Shown here: positions 57,196-64,000 of the stretch, in pieces | How the letters are laid out: every line of letters begins with the position of its first letter | Position numbering within the stretch: position 1 is the stretch's first letter | DNA from: Branchinecta lynchi | Lineage: Eukaryota > Arthropoda > Branchiopoda > Anostraca > Branchinectidae | Assembly (NCBI GenBank): GCA_023053575.1 | Contig: JAKZAP010000001.1 | Span: 16,694,849-16,758,848, forward strand | Direction of reading: 5' to 3' | DNA length: 64,000 nt | Made by a program: the position numbers and the translations under genes | The notes under the pieces: generated by a model | The model's input: the letters and a program-made list of their open reading frames with translations, nothing else | What the model was told of the DNA's origin: nothing | Databases searched by the model: none

Positions 57196-57918
57196 TTAAG
57201 CTTTTCTTAAATGCAGTACGTATCCAACGTTATCACCATTCAAATCGATAGGTCTTCCCAACTGATCAGTAATTGTCATTCTCAAGGAGTAAATAAAGTC
57301 TTTTGTATTAATAGGAAGGTAGATTAATTGTCTAGGATTCTCAACAATTTGACAACCCGGTTCTGTATTCGGAACAAATGTCCAAATGACATCTGATTTA
57401 CTTTTGTTTACGATAGAACTGTTTACAAGAGAGCAGTGAATTTGTATTTTATCAACGCTTCTTGTTATATTCGGAAGCTTTGTACCTTCATTGATTTTCA
57501 TAGATATCTCACTATCCTTCTCAAATCCTAAAATCTGACACAAGTCACTATTAAATCTAAACACATATTTTTCTTGTAATAGTATGACAAATCTCATAGA
57601 TGCTGGATTGGATGAAATTACAATAGGACATTTATCTTTTGGGGTATCAAAATACTGACACAAAAAATAATTCAAACAATCATCGTTATACATCCCATTA
57701 GGAATAGTAACATTCATCCATTCTGTTGCATTATTATCTTCGTCTTTCCTGTATTTAAATGTATTATTTCCAAATTTATCACTTATATTATGCCATGAAT
57801 ACCACAAAGTACACTGATTCAAACCTATTTCATAATCCCAATTACGATTCAATTCGATTGGTTGACTAAATGTTATATCAATGATACTTTCATTACCTTC
57901 AATGTTTAACAACACCAT
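57196..57918 (-). CDS. mCP: Penton-like minor capsid protein
   Basis: 240 aa, the usual size of Polinton minor capsid (single jelly-roll, penton) proteins. Beta-rich throughout, with ELNRNWDYEIGLNQCTLW (~22-39), NSDLCQILGFE (~123-133) and a C-terminal strand pattern LRMTITDQLGRPIDLNG...VGYVLHLRK. In the family, the C-terminal TITDQ.GRPID motif precedes a final beta strand. Only 3 bp separate it from the previous gene, and its ATG sits in TTTCTAATAAATGG, the cleanest example of the shared start box. The fold is inferred; the frame is intact. Confidence 0.75.
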   Translation of the reverse strand: MVLLNIEGNESIIDITFSQPIELNRNWDYEIGLNQCTLWYSWHNISDKFGNNTFKYRKDEDNNATEWMNVTIPNGMYNDDCLNYFLCQYFDTPKDKCPIVISSNPASMRFVILLQEKYVFRFNSDLCQILGFEKDSEISMKINEGTKLPNITRSVDKIQIHCSLVNSSIVNKSKSDVIWTFVPNTEPGCQIVENPRQLIYLPINTKDFIYSLRMTITDQLGRPIDLNGDNVGYVLHLRKA

Positions 57919-57921
57919 TTA

Positions 57922-58752
57922 TTAGAAATAATTTTTATATATTGAATTGTAATTTCTCTTCGTAAGAAATTTATTTCGCATTAACGAATCCAAAATATCA
58001 ATAGCTTCATTTCTCACCTCATCAGATGTATTTCCGTTTACTCTGCTACCTATCAAAGTGTATAATTTTGAAATCATTTCATCACAATTCATAAATATTC
58101 CAGTTCCTTGTTGTCTGATAAAGGGTATACTAGATTGAATTTTTCTTAATCTATCCTTATAGTCTTGTATAAATAAAATAATTTGATCATACTTATTCGA
58201 ACTATAACTTTTACTTTTCAGACCACCATAACTTTGACTTATAGATGTTAAATAATTCAGAGCCCCATCTATTTCTTTATGATGCTCAAGGTAATAATGA
58301 GGCATTTTAAAATAATTATCGGTACCATTCCAGTCATCTTTATATTTTAAATTAATTTGATTTAATAATTCCACATCAATATTTAAGTTTAGATTTACGT
58401 CATATGGTTGTTCTAGATTGGGTTCTATCGCATGAGTGGGAGCTCGACTCGATTCCTCTGAAGTAGTGGTCTGTAAAGCTGTTTTAAATGTATCACCTAA
58501 TCTGATAAACCGTCTTCTTGAATTATTATCACCTTCAAGTAGTTTATTAATTATCGTTTCAGCGTTCTCTTGTAATTTTTTGATGGTATCTTTAGTGTTT
58601 TCTTTTTGTGCTATAATAACTGGAGCGTTTAATTCTGAAGCATATTCCCGAAATCCTGCCTTCTCCATCTCATTTTGTTGAACCTTGCTTCTCTGAATTT
58701 CTCTGTTCTTCACTATATCCGATAACATATCACTCAAGCGTCTTGAATCCAT
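57922..58752 (-). CDS. Helical Polinton protein of unknown function
   Basis: 276 aa, charged and predominantly helical. The N-terminal ~75 residues look like a coiled coil (RRLSDMLSDIVKNREIQRSK, ENAETIINKLLEG). The middle has an aromatic patch (YFKMPHYYLEHH). The C terminus is DEMISKLYTLIGSRVNGNTS, then a helical tail. QQGTG (214-218) fits the adenain-type pattern (Q)xGx-G and would separate a ~58-residue C-terminal helical piece. I do not recognise the family. Its place between integrase and penton suggests a virion component. Start box GTATATAAATGG. Confidence 0.6.
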   Translation of the reverse strand: MDSRRLSDMLSDIVKNREIQRSKVQQNEMEKAGFREYASELNAPVIIAQKENTKDTIKKLQENAETIINKLLEGDNNSRRRFIRLGDTFKTALQTTTSEESSRAPTHAIEPNLEQPYDVNLNLNIDVELLNQINLKYKDDWNGTDNYFKMPHYYLEHHKEIDGALNYLTSISQSYGGLKSKSYSSNKYDQIILFIQDYKDRLRKIQSSIPFIRQQGTGIFMNCDEMISKLYTLIGSRVNGNTSDEVRNEAIDILDSLMRNKFLTKRNYNSIYKNYF

Positions 58753-58768
58753 TTATATACAAGTAATT

Positions 58769-59838
58769 TTATTTCATAATAAATTTTGAAAGTTCTTTTT
58801 CATAAAACCCTCCTTGAATTAATTCCCCACTTTTGTCAGATATTTCATAAGTAATGGGAATGGTAGGTCTGATGGTTGCTATCTGAAATACTTCATCCGT
58901 ATAATTAGGTAAATATCCTTTATCGAAAATACTTTTTTCTTTTTTAATTCTGACTAAATCCCCTACTTTGACGTTTCCTGTGATTTTGTAGTCATCTACT
59001 GGAGGAAACAGAGCACTAAAAACCTTTTTCTGATTAACCTTTTTACTAGCATCAACTGGTTTCATTTGTATTGAACGGTGGTACGAGTTATTATAATTAC
59101 TCACAAATAAAGGTAAAATATCAATCCAATTAGTAGTGTTATTGTGAGTGAAATATTTCCATAACTTGTCTTTCAGCGTTCTATTGAATCGTTCTACAAT
59201 TTGCGCTTTCAATTCGCTTTCAGATGCAAACCAGTGTATATCGTTATTTTTCAAAAAAGATTGAACATTTCTCATCACAAATTCTTTACCTTTATCAGTT
59301 TGTAGTTTCTTAGGAATTCTTTCTTTAAATATAACACTGAATGCTTTTATTATTTCAGCACCCGTTTTGTCTTTCAGAGGGACACACCAAGCATATTTAC
59401 TAAAGCAATCAATAACAGTTAAAATGTAATTTGTTTTATTATTTTCTTTTTTATATTTCTGCATGTCAACTAAATCAGCTTGCCATTGCTCATCAACATA
59501 GTGAACATACACTCGCCTCCTTTCAAAGTTATGATAGGAAGGTTTGTGTAACGTATACACATTCTCATTTTGCAACACATTTTTTATTTTATCCTTGGAA
59601 ACCTTAACACCATTTTCTTTTAATTTTCTGTAAATATCATCCACACCTGAATAATTAGAATAATACGTCTTTAAAATATCTGTTTCTGCGTTGAGGTTTT
59701 TTTTAAAAAGCGATTTTTCCTCGACCCGCAAATAACACAATTCCCTTTCAGCATTGGAACATTATTTTTTTGTGACACTGCCTTAAACATTGATTCAGTG
59801 TCAGTGCTCTTTTTACATTTCATACAATAAATCTCCAT
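58769..59838 (-). CDS. INT: Retroviral-type integrase with -1 frame break
   Basis: Would insert the element into host DNA. The catalytic body (58769-59740) shows the D,D,E core: Asp in WQADLVDM, Asp in QTDKGKEF and Glu in AQIVERFNRTLK, about 33 residues after the second Asp, then a C-terminal beta domain (VKVGDLVRIKKE). The start is placed at 59838 because that ATG carries the shared box (TTTTCTAATAAATGG) and opens a zinc-ribbon-like N terminus with CxxC pairs at residues 5/8 and 34/37. That frame stops at 59671-59673. The catalytic body is in the -1 frame, and the switch would fall in a slippery run of five T then eight A (minus strand; 59697-59709). This may be programmed frameshifting, a homopolymer error, or inactivation. 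Confidence 0.85.
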
Positions 59839-59852
59839 TTATTAGAAAACAA
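59836..59852 (-). promoter_or_regulatory. Shared start box ahead of integrase
   Basis: Minus strand TTTTCTAATAAATGG with AT-rich DNA before it. It decides the integrase start, since the catalytic frame itself has no ATG upstream of its conserved region. Eight other genes have the same box at 55363, 56774, 57161, 57916, 58750, 60791, 61556 and 62250 (plus-strand position of the ATG's lower base). Confidence 0.6.
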
Positions 59853-59855
59853 TTT

Positions 59856-60200
59856 TTATAAACGAAAAGCTACCAACTTCATTTTGCGCTTAATGTAGGA
59901 AATACAGTGAAGTCCACAGTTTAATTCATCTATATTTTGAACAGCAAGATTTTCATAAGCTATTTTTTTCTTTGAAGTTCTTAGATATTTAATTATTTCT
60001 TTTCCTGGGGGAATACCGAAAGAATCAAAAAATTCTACATGGGGGTATTCAGGTAGATTACAATACGCAACCCAGTGAGTTCCAGGCATTCCGAGTTTAT
60101 CATAATTAATGACACCGCATTCCGAATCGTTTATATGTTTGGGTAGCGTATCTAAAGAGAAAACACCTCGAAACTGTGGTATACTCCCTAATGCATCCAT
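59856..60200 (-). CDS. PRO: Adenain-like cysteine protease
   Basis: 114 aa from the first ATG. Matches adenovirus-type maturation protease at all catalytic positions: His42 (GTHWVAY), Asp59 (FFDSFG), Gln88 (NLAVQ) and Cys95 (NCGLHC). Spacings of 17 (His to acid) and 7 (Gln to Cys) equal those I recall for adenain. The segment after Cys is short (19 residues, against ~80 in adenain), so the C terminus is reduced or truncated. A family-like PLTNFDI sequence lies just upstream of the ATG in the same open frame (open back to about 60273), overlapping the end of the preceding gene in the -1 frame. It is the only one of the element's gene starts seen here without the ATAAATG box. Confidence 0.85.
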   Translation of the reverse strand: MDALGSIPQFRGVFSLDTLPKHINDSECGVINYDKLGMPGTHWVAYCNLPEYPHVEFFDSFGIPPGKEIIKYLRTSKKKIAYENLAVQNIDELNCGLHCISYIKRKMKLVAFRL

Positions 60201-60223
60201 AATATCAAAATTAGTTAGAGGTC

Positions 60224-60793
60224 CTACTTTACTTTTGCTTCTTTTTTGATGTCCCCGTTTTTTGACTTCTTAGGTCTACCACGAACCCCATGACCGACAA
60301 CTTTTTGCGTTCCAGGAAGTGTAAGCGCGCCACCTGTGTTGACATCATCGGTTTTTTCCTTCTTAGGTCTACCACGTACACCATTACCGGTAACTTTTTG
60401 TGTTCCAGGAAGTTTTAGCGCACCACCTGTGTTGGTCATTTTATCCATAATTTTCTTACCAGCGAATGTACCCAAAGCAGCAGCACCACTTGTTAAAGCT
60501 GCCTTACCAAGGGTAATTGCTAGCGGTATTAAAAATGGAAGTAATCCACCTTTTTGAATCGCTTCTCTCATCTGCTTGTATGATACATCAATATCACAAC
60601 CCTTATTATTCATTTTACATGTTTCAATTTTATCAATTTGTCGTTTACTTAAAAGTAACTTGACTGGTTCCCGTTCATTTTGTCTACTATGACTAACACG
60701 TATCTGACATTTTTGTTTAGCATCAAAACATTTCTTCAGCTTTCCTTTCTGAAGCTTTGACAAATAAACTGTATACTCCATTGTTTCAACCAT
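60224..60793 (-). CDS. Basic AT-hook repeat protein (core-protein-like)
   Basis: 189 aa. Residues 1-75 contain two related ~30-residue units (LSKLQKGKLKKCF and LLSKRQIDKIETCK). 81-113 is a Gly/Ala-rich hydrophobic stretch after KGG, possibly membrane-active. 121-150 and 152-181 are a direct repeat, each starting NTGGAL.LPGTQKV and containing VRGRPKK, an AT-hook-type minor-groove motif. Each NTGG-A fits the adenain pattern (M/I/L/N)xGG-x, so proteolysis could release short AT-hook peptides analogous to adenovirus core proteins. Function is inferred. Start box CCCTAATAAATGG. The protease frame overlaps its 3' end. Confidence 0.65.
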   Translation of the reverse strand: MVETMEYTVYLSKLQKGKLKKCFDAKQKCQIRVSHSRQNEREPVKLLLSKRQIDKIETCKMNNKGCDIDVSYKQMREAIQKGGLLPFLIPLAITLGKAALTSGAAALGTFAGKKIMDKMTNTGGALKLPGTQKVTGNGVRGRPKKEKTDDVNTGGALTLPGTQKVVGHGVRGRPKKSKNGDIKKEAKVK

Positions 60794-60823
60794 TTATTAG
60801 GGAATTAATTTATCATATAAATT

Positions 60824-61558
60824 TTATTTCTTTAGTTTAGTTTTCATGAAGTCTTCTGTTTTCTTAACAAAATCTTGATCAACAGGTTTTTGCTCTAAAA
60901 GCCTTTTTAAAATGTTTACGACTGCTCTTTCAATACCATTGATATGCAGATTTTGGTCCAAATCATTTGAACCAATAAAACTGCTAATTTTTTGTTGGTT
61001 TTCGAGCTTTTTCTCAATACTTTTCCTAAGGTCAAGAAGCTTTTTGTCAATACTTTTGCTAAGGTCGCCAATCTTCGTTTCAATACTTATGCTAAGGGCT
61101 TGTTGGTTTTCGAGCTTTTTGTCAAAATCTAAAAGATACGTAGTTAACGTTCCTAAATTAACAGCATCATGTTTGTTTCTAGGATCTTGAACATTTGTGA
61201 TAACTTTATTCCCAGCATCAAGTTCTTTATCAGTAACCTGAATTGTTGGTTTTACAAATAATCCTTTATCTTTGATCCTTACCATTGCATTGTCAGGAGA
61301 ATCATCTACCAAGGTTAATCTGTTAATATCTTCGCTAAAATATTGATTGGCTTGCACTTGTTCTGCAGTTATTTGTTCTTTAAACTGATTCAAAATAATA
61401 GTCATCAACCTTAAGCTAATCGCATCCTGATCTGCTTTGGCATCACCTAAATTAACAATTCGCCTATCCTGTAGGTTAATGTTACCGTTTTCGTCAGTAA
61501 CTACCTTTACATTCGATTCGTTACTAACCTTTTTTCCGACACTACCAAATTTATTCAT
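60824..61558 (-). CDS. Fibre-like coiled-coil protein
   Basis: 244 aa. Two copies of a tail-fibre-type repeat, RRIVNLGDAKADQDAISL (~32-49) and KVITNVQDPRNKHDAVNL (~118-135), with the N-(L/V)-x-D-P/A...DA(I/V) core common in phage fibres. A heptad-rich coiled coil follows (SIDKKLLDLRKSIEKKLENQ) and then a Lys-rich C terminus. This suggests a trimeric fibre or spike at the virion surface. No signal peptide or membrane segment. It sits between ATPase and AT-hook genes. The role is inference from repeats and context. Start box CTATAATAAATG. Confidence 0.6.
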   Translation of the reverse strand: MNKFGSVGKKVSNESNVKVVTDENGNINLQDRRIVNLGDAKADQDAISLRLMTIILNQFKEQITAEQVQANQYFSEDINRLTLVDDSPDNAMVRIKDKGLFVKPTIQVTDKELDAGNKVITNVQDPRNKHDAVNLGTLTTYLLDFDKKLENQQALSISIETKIGDLSKSIDKKLLDLRKSIEKKLENQQKISSFIGSNDLDQNLHINGIERAVVNILKRLLEQKPVDQDFVKKTEDFMKTKLKK

Positions 61559-61574
61559 TTATTATAGAAATAAA

Positions 61575-62252
61575 TTATCCGGTAAATTTTTCAAAGTTTT
61601 TCCTGTACTTAAGGGTTTTATCTTTTATTTTTAAATCTATGAAGAAAAAACCGTAGCCCTTGGTTGCAGTCTCGAATTGTTTGAGAAATTTTTCATCGTC
61701 TATACTGGATACATGGCTTTGTCTTATTAATTTTACTTCTTTTGGATTAGAACACTGAAAGAATGCAAAATAATTGCACTGGAGTCTTACCACCTTTGGC
61801 GTTTTATGATAGCTTTGAGACAAGTAAATAATTGAGGCATTTTTCTTTCTTCCTCTTATGAATAAATCTTCTATTTTCTTCTGGTCTTTTTCAGTGACAA
61901 AATCGTCAAAGATAATCAAGTTTTGGTACTCAGGGTCTAAGTCGTCCACATCGACAATATCATCAAGATTGTTACTTACTGTTAAGACTTTCGATTTGCA
62001 TTGTGACTCCAAAGTGGTTAAATTGGTTATAAGGTCTTGATATTTATCTTCTTCAAGATCTTTAGCATACAAGTATATTCGGTTGAAACAAAGATATTCA
62101 TAAATTAAATTCAAAAGAAGGTTAGTTTTCCCTGTTCCAGAACTTCCACAAATTAATAATCTAAATGGCCACTGAGGTGCAAGGTCGTGCTTATTCTGAT
62201 AAGTGTTCTTTTCACTAAAGTCATAGACTTTGATTGGAGCCTTTTCATTCAT
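61575..62252 (-). CDS. ATP: DNA-packaging ATPase (FtsK/HerA, A32-like)
   Basis: 225 aa, normal size for the family that pumps genomes into capsids. Walker A GSSGTGKT at 36-43, Walker B QNLIIFDDFV (~108-117), then RGRKKNASIIYLSQSYHKTP (~130-149), which holds the conserved sensor/Gln segment of A32-type ATPases. The N terminus MNEKAPIKVYDF is a usual short lead-in. Frame intact. The start box CCTAAATAAATG precedes it, and the 21-bp iteron array lies immediately upstream. Confidence 0.92.
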   Translation of the reverse strand: MNEKAPIKVYDFSEKNTYQNKHDLAPQWPFRLLICGSSGTGKTNLLLNLIYEYLCFNRIYLYAKDLEEDKYQDLITNLTTLESQCKSKVLTVSNNLDDIVDVDDLDPEYQNLIIFDDFVTEKDQKKIEDLFIRGRKKNASIIYLSQSYHKTPKVVRLQCNYFAFFQCSNPKEVKLIRQSHVSSIDDEKFLKQFETATKGYGFFFIDLKIKDKTLKYRKNFEKFTG

Positions 62253-62297
62253 TTATTTAGGAAGAATTTTTCATTATAAGATTTACTTGAGTATTTT

Positions 62298-62591
62298 AAG
62301 TATATACTTGATTTTTTGAAGTAGGTACTTGAATTTTTTAAGTAGGTACTTGAATTTTTTAAGTAGGTACTTGAATTTTTTAAGTAGGTACTTGAAGTTT
62401 TTAAGTATATACTTGATTTTTTGAAGTAGGTACTTGAATTTTTTAAGTAGGTACTTGAATTTTTTAAGTAGGTACTTGAATTTTTTAAGTAGGTACTTGA
62501 AGTTTTTAAGTAGGTACTTGAAGTTTTGAAGTAGGTACTTGAAGTTTTGAAGTAGGTACTTGAATTTTTTAAGTAGGTACTTGAATTTAAT
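62298..62591 (-). repeat. Iteron-like array, 14 copies, exact 21-bp period
   Basis: Copies of AAGTAGGTACTTGAATTTTTT start at 62298 and then every 21 bp to 62571 with no slip. Each has an AAGTA/TACTT inverted core. Copies 1 and 6 instead have the perfect palindrome AAGTATATACTT. Copies 5 and 10 both end GAAGTTTTTA, so units 1-5 and 6-10 form a five-unit higher-order repeat. The array lies between the PolB stop (62587-62589) and the ATPase start. Confidence 0.95.
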
Positions 62592-63996
62592 GTTTATAAC
62601 CTAAAGGTAAAGTGTGTATTTTATCGCTTGTTACTATCCTTTTATCATCCTTAGGATCTAACGCTTTTTTATTCTGTTCTTCTAGAAACATATTGTGCTT
62701 GTATGATCTTAAGTTATACTGGGTTATAGAAAGGTTTTCCGTTTTACCAAACAGTACATCCTTATAGTTTTGAATCGTAATTTTATCTTTAACTATATTG
62801 GTTTTTATTCCTTTCAGTTTTTTGCTAGCTTTTGAAGGGTCTTGGTTGTCCTTTAAATAAGCATATACCTTTGATCGTAATCCAACAAACTCTGTCATAA
62901 CCTGTCCACCTAATTCATCTTTCATCATTCCTATCACTTTCTTATTTACACTAGGAAACCCATATGGATTATCTTTCGCATAATCAGATGTATCGAACCT
63001 CTCATTCAAATCTTGTTTGATATCTTCATAGAAATCTTCGGTTCGAATGTCGTATATGAAAGAATCAGTGTCCATATAACACAAATCAATTTTATCTCCA
63101 TATTTAGGCTTCATATAATCATAATGGAATTCATACATCAATAACTTGGATAGTTCTAATACAGCAAAGCCGATGTACATTGGTTTGTCTAATTTTATCT
63201 TTTCCTTTGACATTCTTGCTACTGAAAAGTTTTCACTGAATATTATTTCAGATTTAAAGTTGGGTTTCTTTATTATTTTTTCTCTTGTTGTATCATCCGT
63301 TATTATTTCCATATCCGCTCGCTTCCTTACGTTTTCCATAGTTTTTCCAAAGCAAGCATTATTCATAAGCTTAAAGAAATCCTTTTCAAAATCATTTGTA
63401 CCTTTAGTTCTAAGTGCTGTGTTGTGGTCTATATATCCGTTTAAGTAAGCACTTTCAGTGAATCCTAGTATTCTGTGTACTCTTTTCAATATCAAACCTT
63501 TTTGTAAATAGAATTCTAGGTTCCTGTGGTGAACTACATAGTTAGTTTTATCTAATACTGTGGTACATAGCTTACCGTTAAAGTGTTCGGGTGCTAATGG
63601 TAAATCCTTGTGTAATTCGTGTAGTTCTTTTGGATATTCTAAGTCTACCTCATATATAGCACCCACATCTTGTCTCACCGACTTAATCGTAATCACCGAC
63701 TTGATATGACTTTTCAGATGGTTGTAATACTCGATTGATTCATATTCATTCCTTTCTTTCAAATCATCCGGTATGGAAATGAATTGGAAATCATTCGCGG
63801 GTAAATTCTGCGACATCGCCCACCCATATAAATTATTTTTATCCAAATACACTAAATAATTAGATGGCTTATTCTTATTATAATCACTTGTATATTTATT
63901 ATTTGCTTTTGCGTATCTTTTTATACATTGGGATACACCACCTCTTATTCCTTTTTCTATAAAGGTATACATGTCTTCCTTTGAGAATAACGGCAA
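62587..63996 (-). CDS. POLB: Protein-primed DNA polymerase B, C-terminal part
   Basis: 469 aa to the window edge; the exonuclease and terminal-protein regions lie outside. Palm motifs: A, YLVYLDKNNLYGWAM (Asp52); B, KLMNNACFGKTMENV (~209-223); C, CYMDTDS (306-312) with the catalytic Asp pair. GIRGGVSQCIKRYAKANN (16-33) and the C-terminal KKALDPKDDKRIV...HTLPLGYKH are typical of Polinton PolB. The ATG at the right edge is internal to the conserved domain and not a true start. Replicates the element from protein-primed ends. No frameshift in the visible part. Confidence 0.95.
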   Translation of the reverse strand: MPLFSKEDMYTFIEKGIRGGVSQCIKRYAKANNKYTSDYNKNKPSNYLVYLDKNNLYGWAMSQNLPANDFQFISIPDDLKERNEYESIEYYNHLKSHIKSVITIKSVRQDVGAIYEVDLEYPKELHELHKDLPLAPEHFNGKLCTTVLDKTNYVVHHRNLEFYLQKGLILKRVHRILGFTESAYLNGYIDHNTALRTKGTNDFEKDFFKLMNNACFGKTMENVRKRADMEIITDDTTREKIIKKPNFKSEIIFSENFSVARMSKEKIKLDKPMYIGFAVLELSKLLMYEFHYDYMKPKYGDKIDLCYMDTDSFIYDIRTEDFYEDIKQDLNERFDTSDYAKDNPYGFPSVNKKVIGMMKDELGGQVMTEFVGLRSKVYAYLKDNQDPSKASKKLKGIKTNIVKDKITIQNYKDVLFGKTENLSITQYNLRSYKHNMFLEEQNKKALDPKDDKRIVTSDKIHTLPLGYKH

Positions 63997-64000
63997 GTCT

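Larger units (their letters stand above)
54801..64000 (-). mobile_element. Polinton/Maverick (adintovirus-like) element, right end not reached
   Basis: Twelve minus-strand genes spaced 3-40 bp apart combine protein-primed PolB, retroviral-type integrase, packaging ATPase and adenain-like protease, the four-gene signature of Polintons, with capsid-type proteins. More than 9.2 kb is present; complete Polintons are usually 15-20 kb. Neither terminal inverted repeat nor a 6-bp target duplication can be identified: the left end falls near or in the gap and the right end lies outside. It may be an integrated element or a viral contig scaffolded here. Confidence 0.92.

Noticed and set aside
61437..61634. 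Plus-strand frames inside the Polinton (also 56046, 58436, 60336, 60912, 61858, 63146)
   Set aside because: Antisense shadows of the densely packed minus-strand genes; none has the ATAAATG box.
62298..62591. CRISPR-like regular repeat array
   Set aside because: Period is an exact 21 bp with no unique spacers, inside a eukaryotic virus-like element; this is an iteron or minisatellite pattern.

Overview
The window is eukaryotic and animal. It carries two host genes with GT-AG introns: GLOD4, a glyoxalase-domain protein, and a Qa-SNARE syntaxin of the STX7/STX12 type. The rest is dense mobile-element debris and one virus-like DNA transposon of the Polinton/Maverick (adintovirus-like) type. I read the host as an invertebrate metazoan and cannot name a species. 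All calls rest on reading motifs and splice junctions by eye; no database search was run.

Layout. (1) 1-20992, plus strand: GLOD4 in seven exons. The 5' end lies outside the window, and the reading frame is continuous through every junction to a TAA. Its introns hold MITEs, two of them nested with readable target-site duplications, micro-repeat arrays, a decayed LINE and a decayed transposon ORF. (2) 20993-28472: intergenic repeats, including hAT-ended and foldback elements. (3) 28473-28560: an orphan last exon of an unidentified plus-strand gene. (4) 28667-38000, plus strand: the syntaxin in five exons, 299 aa, from Habc-like helices to the SNARE motif and C-terminal membrane anchor. (5) 38001-54700: repeat-rich DNA with no convincing complete gene. 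It includes a ~1.5 kb array of ~231-bp units saturated with CAnnTG hexamers and several nested insertions. (6) 54701-54800: 100 Ns. (7) 54801-64000: an AT-rich, tightly packed, all-minus-strand Polinton.

The Polinton reads, in transcription order (right to left): protein-primed DNA polymerase B (cut by the window edge); a 14-copy, 21-bp iteron array; packaging ATPase; a fibre-like coiled-coil protein; a basic AT-hook repeat protein; adenain-like cysteine protease; integrase; an unknown helical protein; penton-like minor capsid; a small pVI-like protein; major capsid-like protein; and a small possible OB-fold protein. Together these cover replication, integration, packaging, capsid building and maturation.

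The most novel-looking signals are all in the Polinton. Nine gene starts share an invariant ATAAATG box with the ATG inside it, reminiscent of poxvirus late promoters and of the AT-rich TCTA motif of CroV/mavirus. The protease lacks this box and lies -1 to the gene before it. The integrase has the box, but its zinc-ribbon start lies -1 out of frame with its catalytic body, with a slippery T/A run between them. Adenain-type cleavage motifs occur in three candidate virion proteins. The element is joined to the host genes only across the N gap, so the linkage is unproven.
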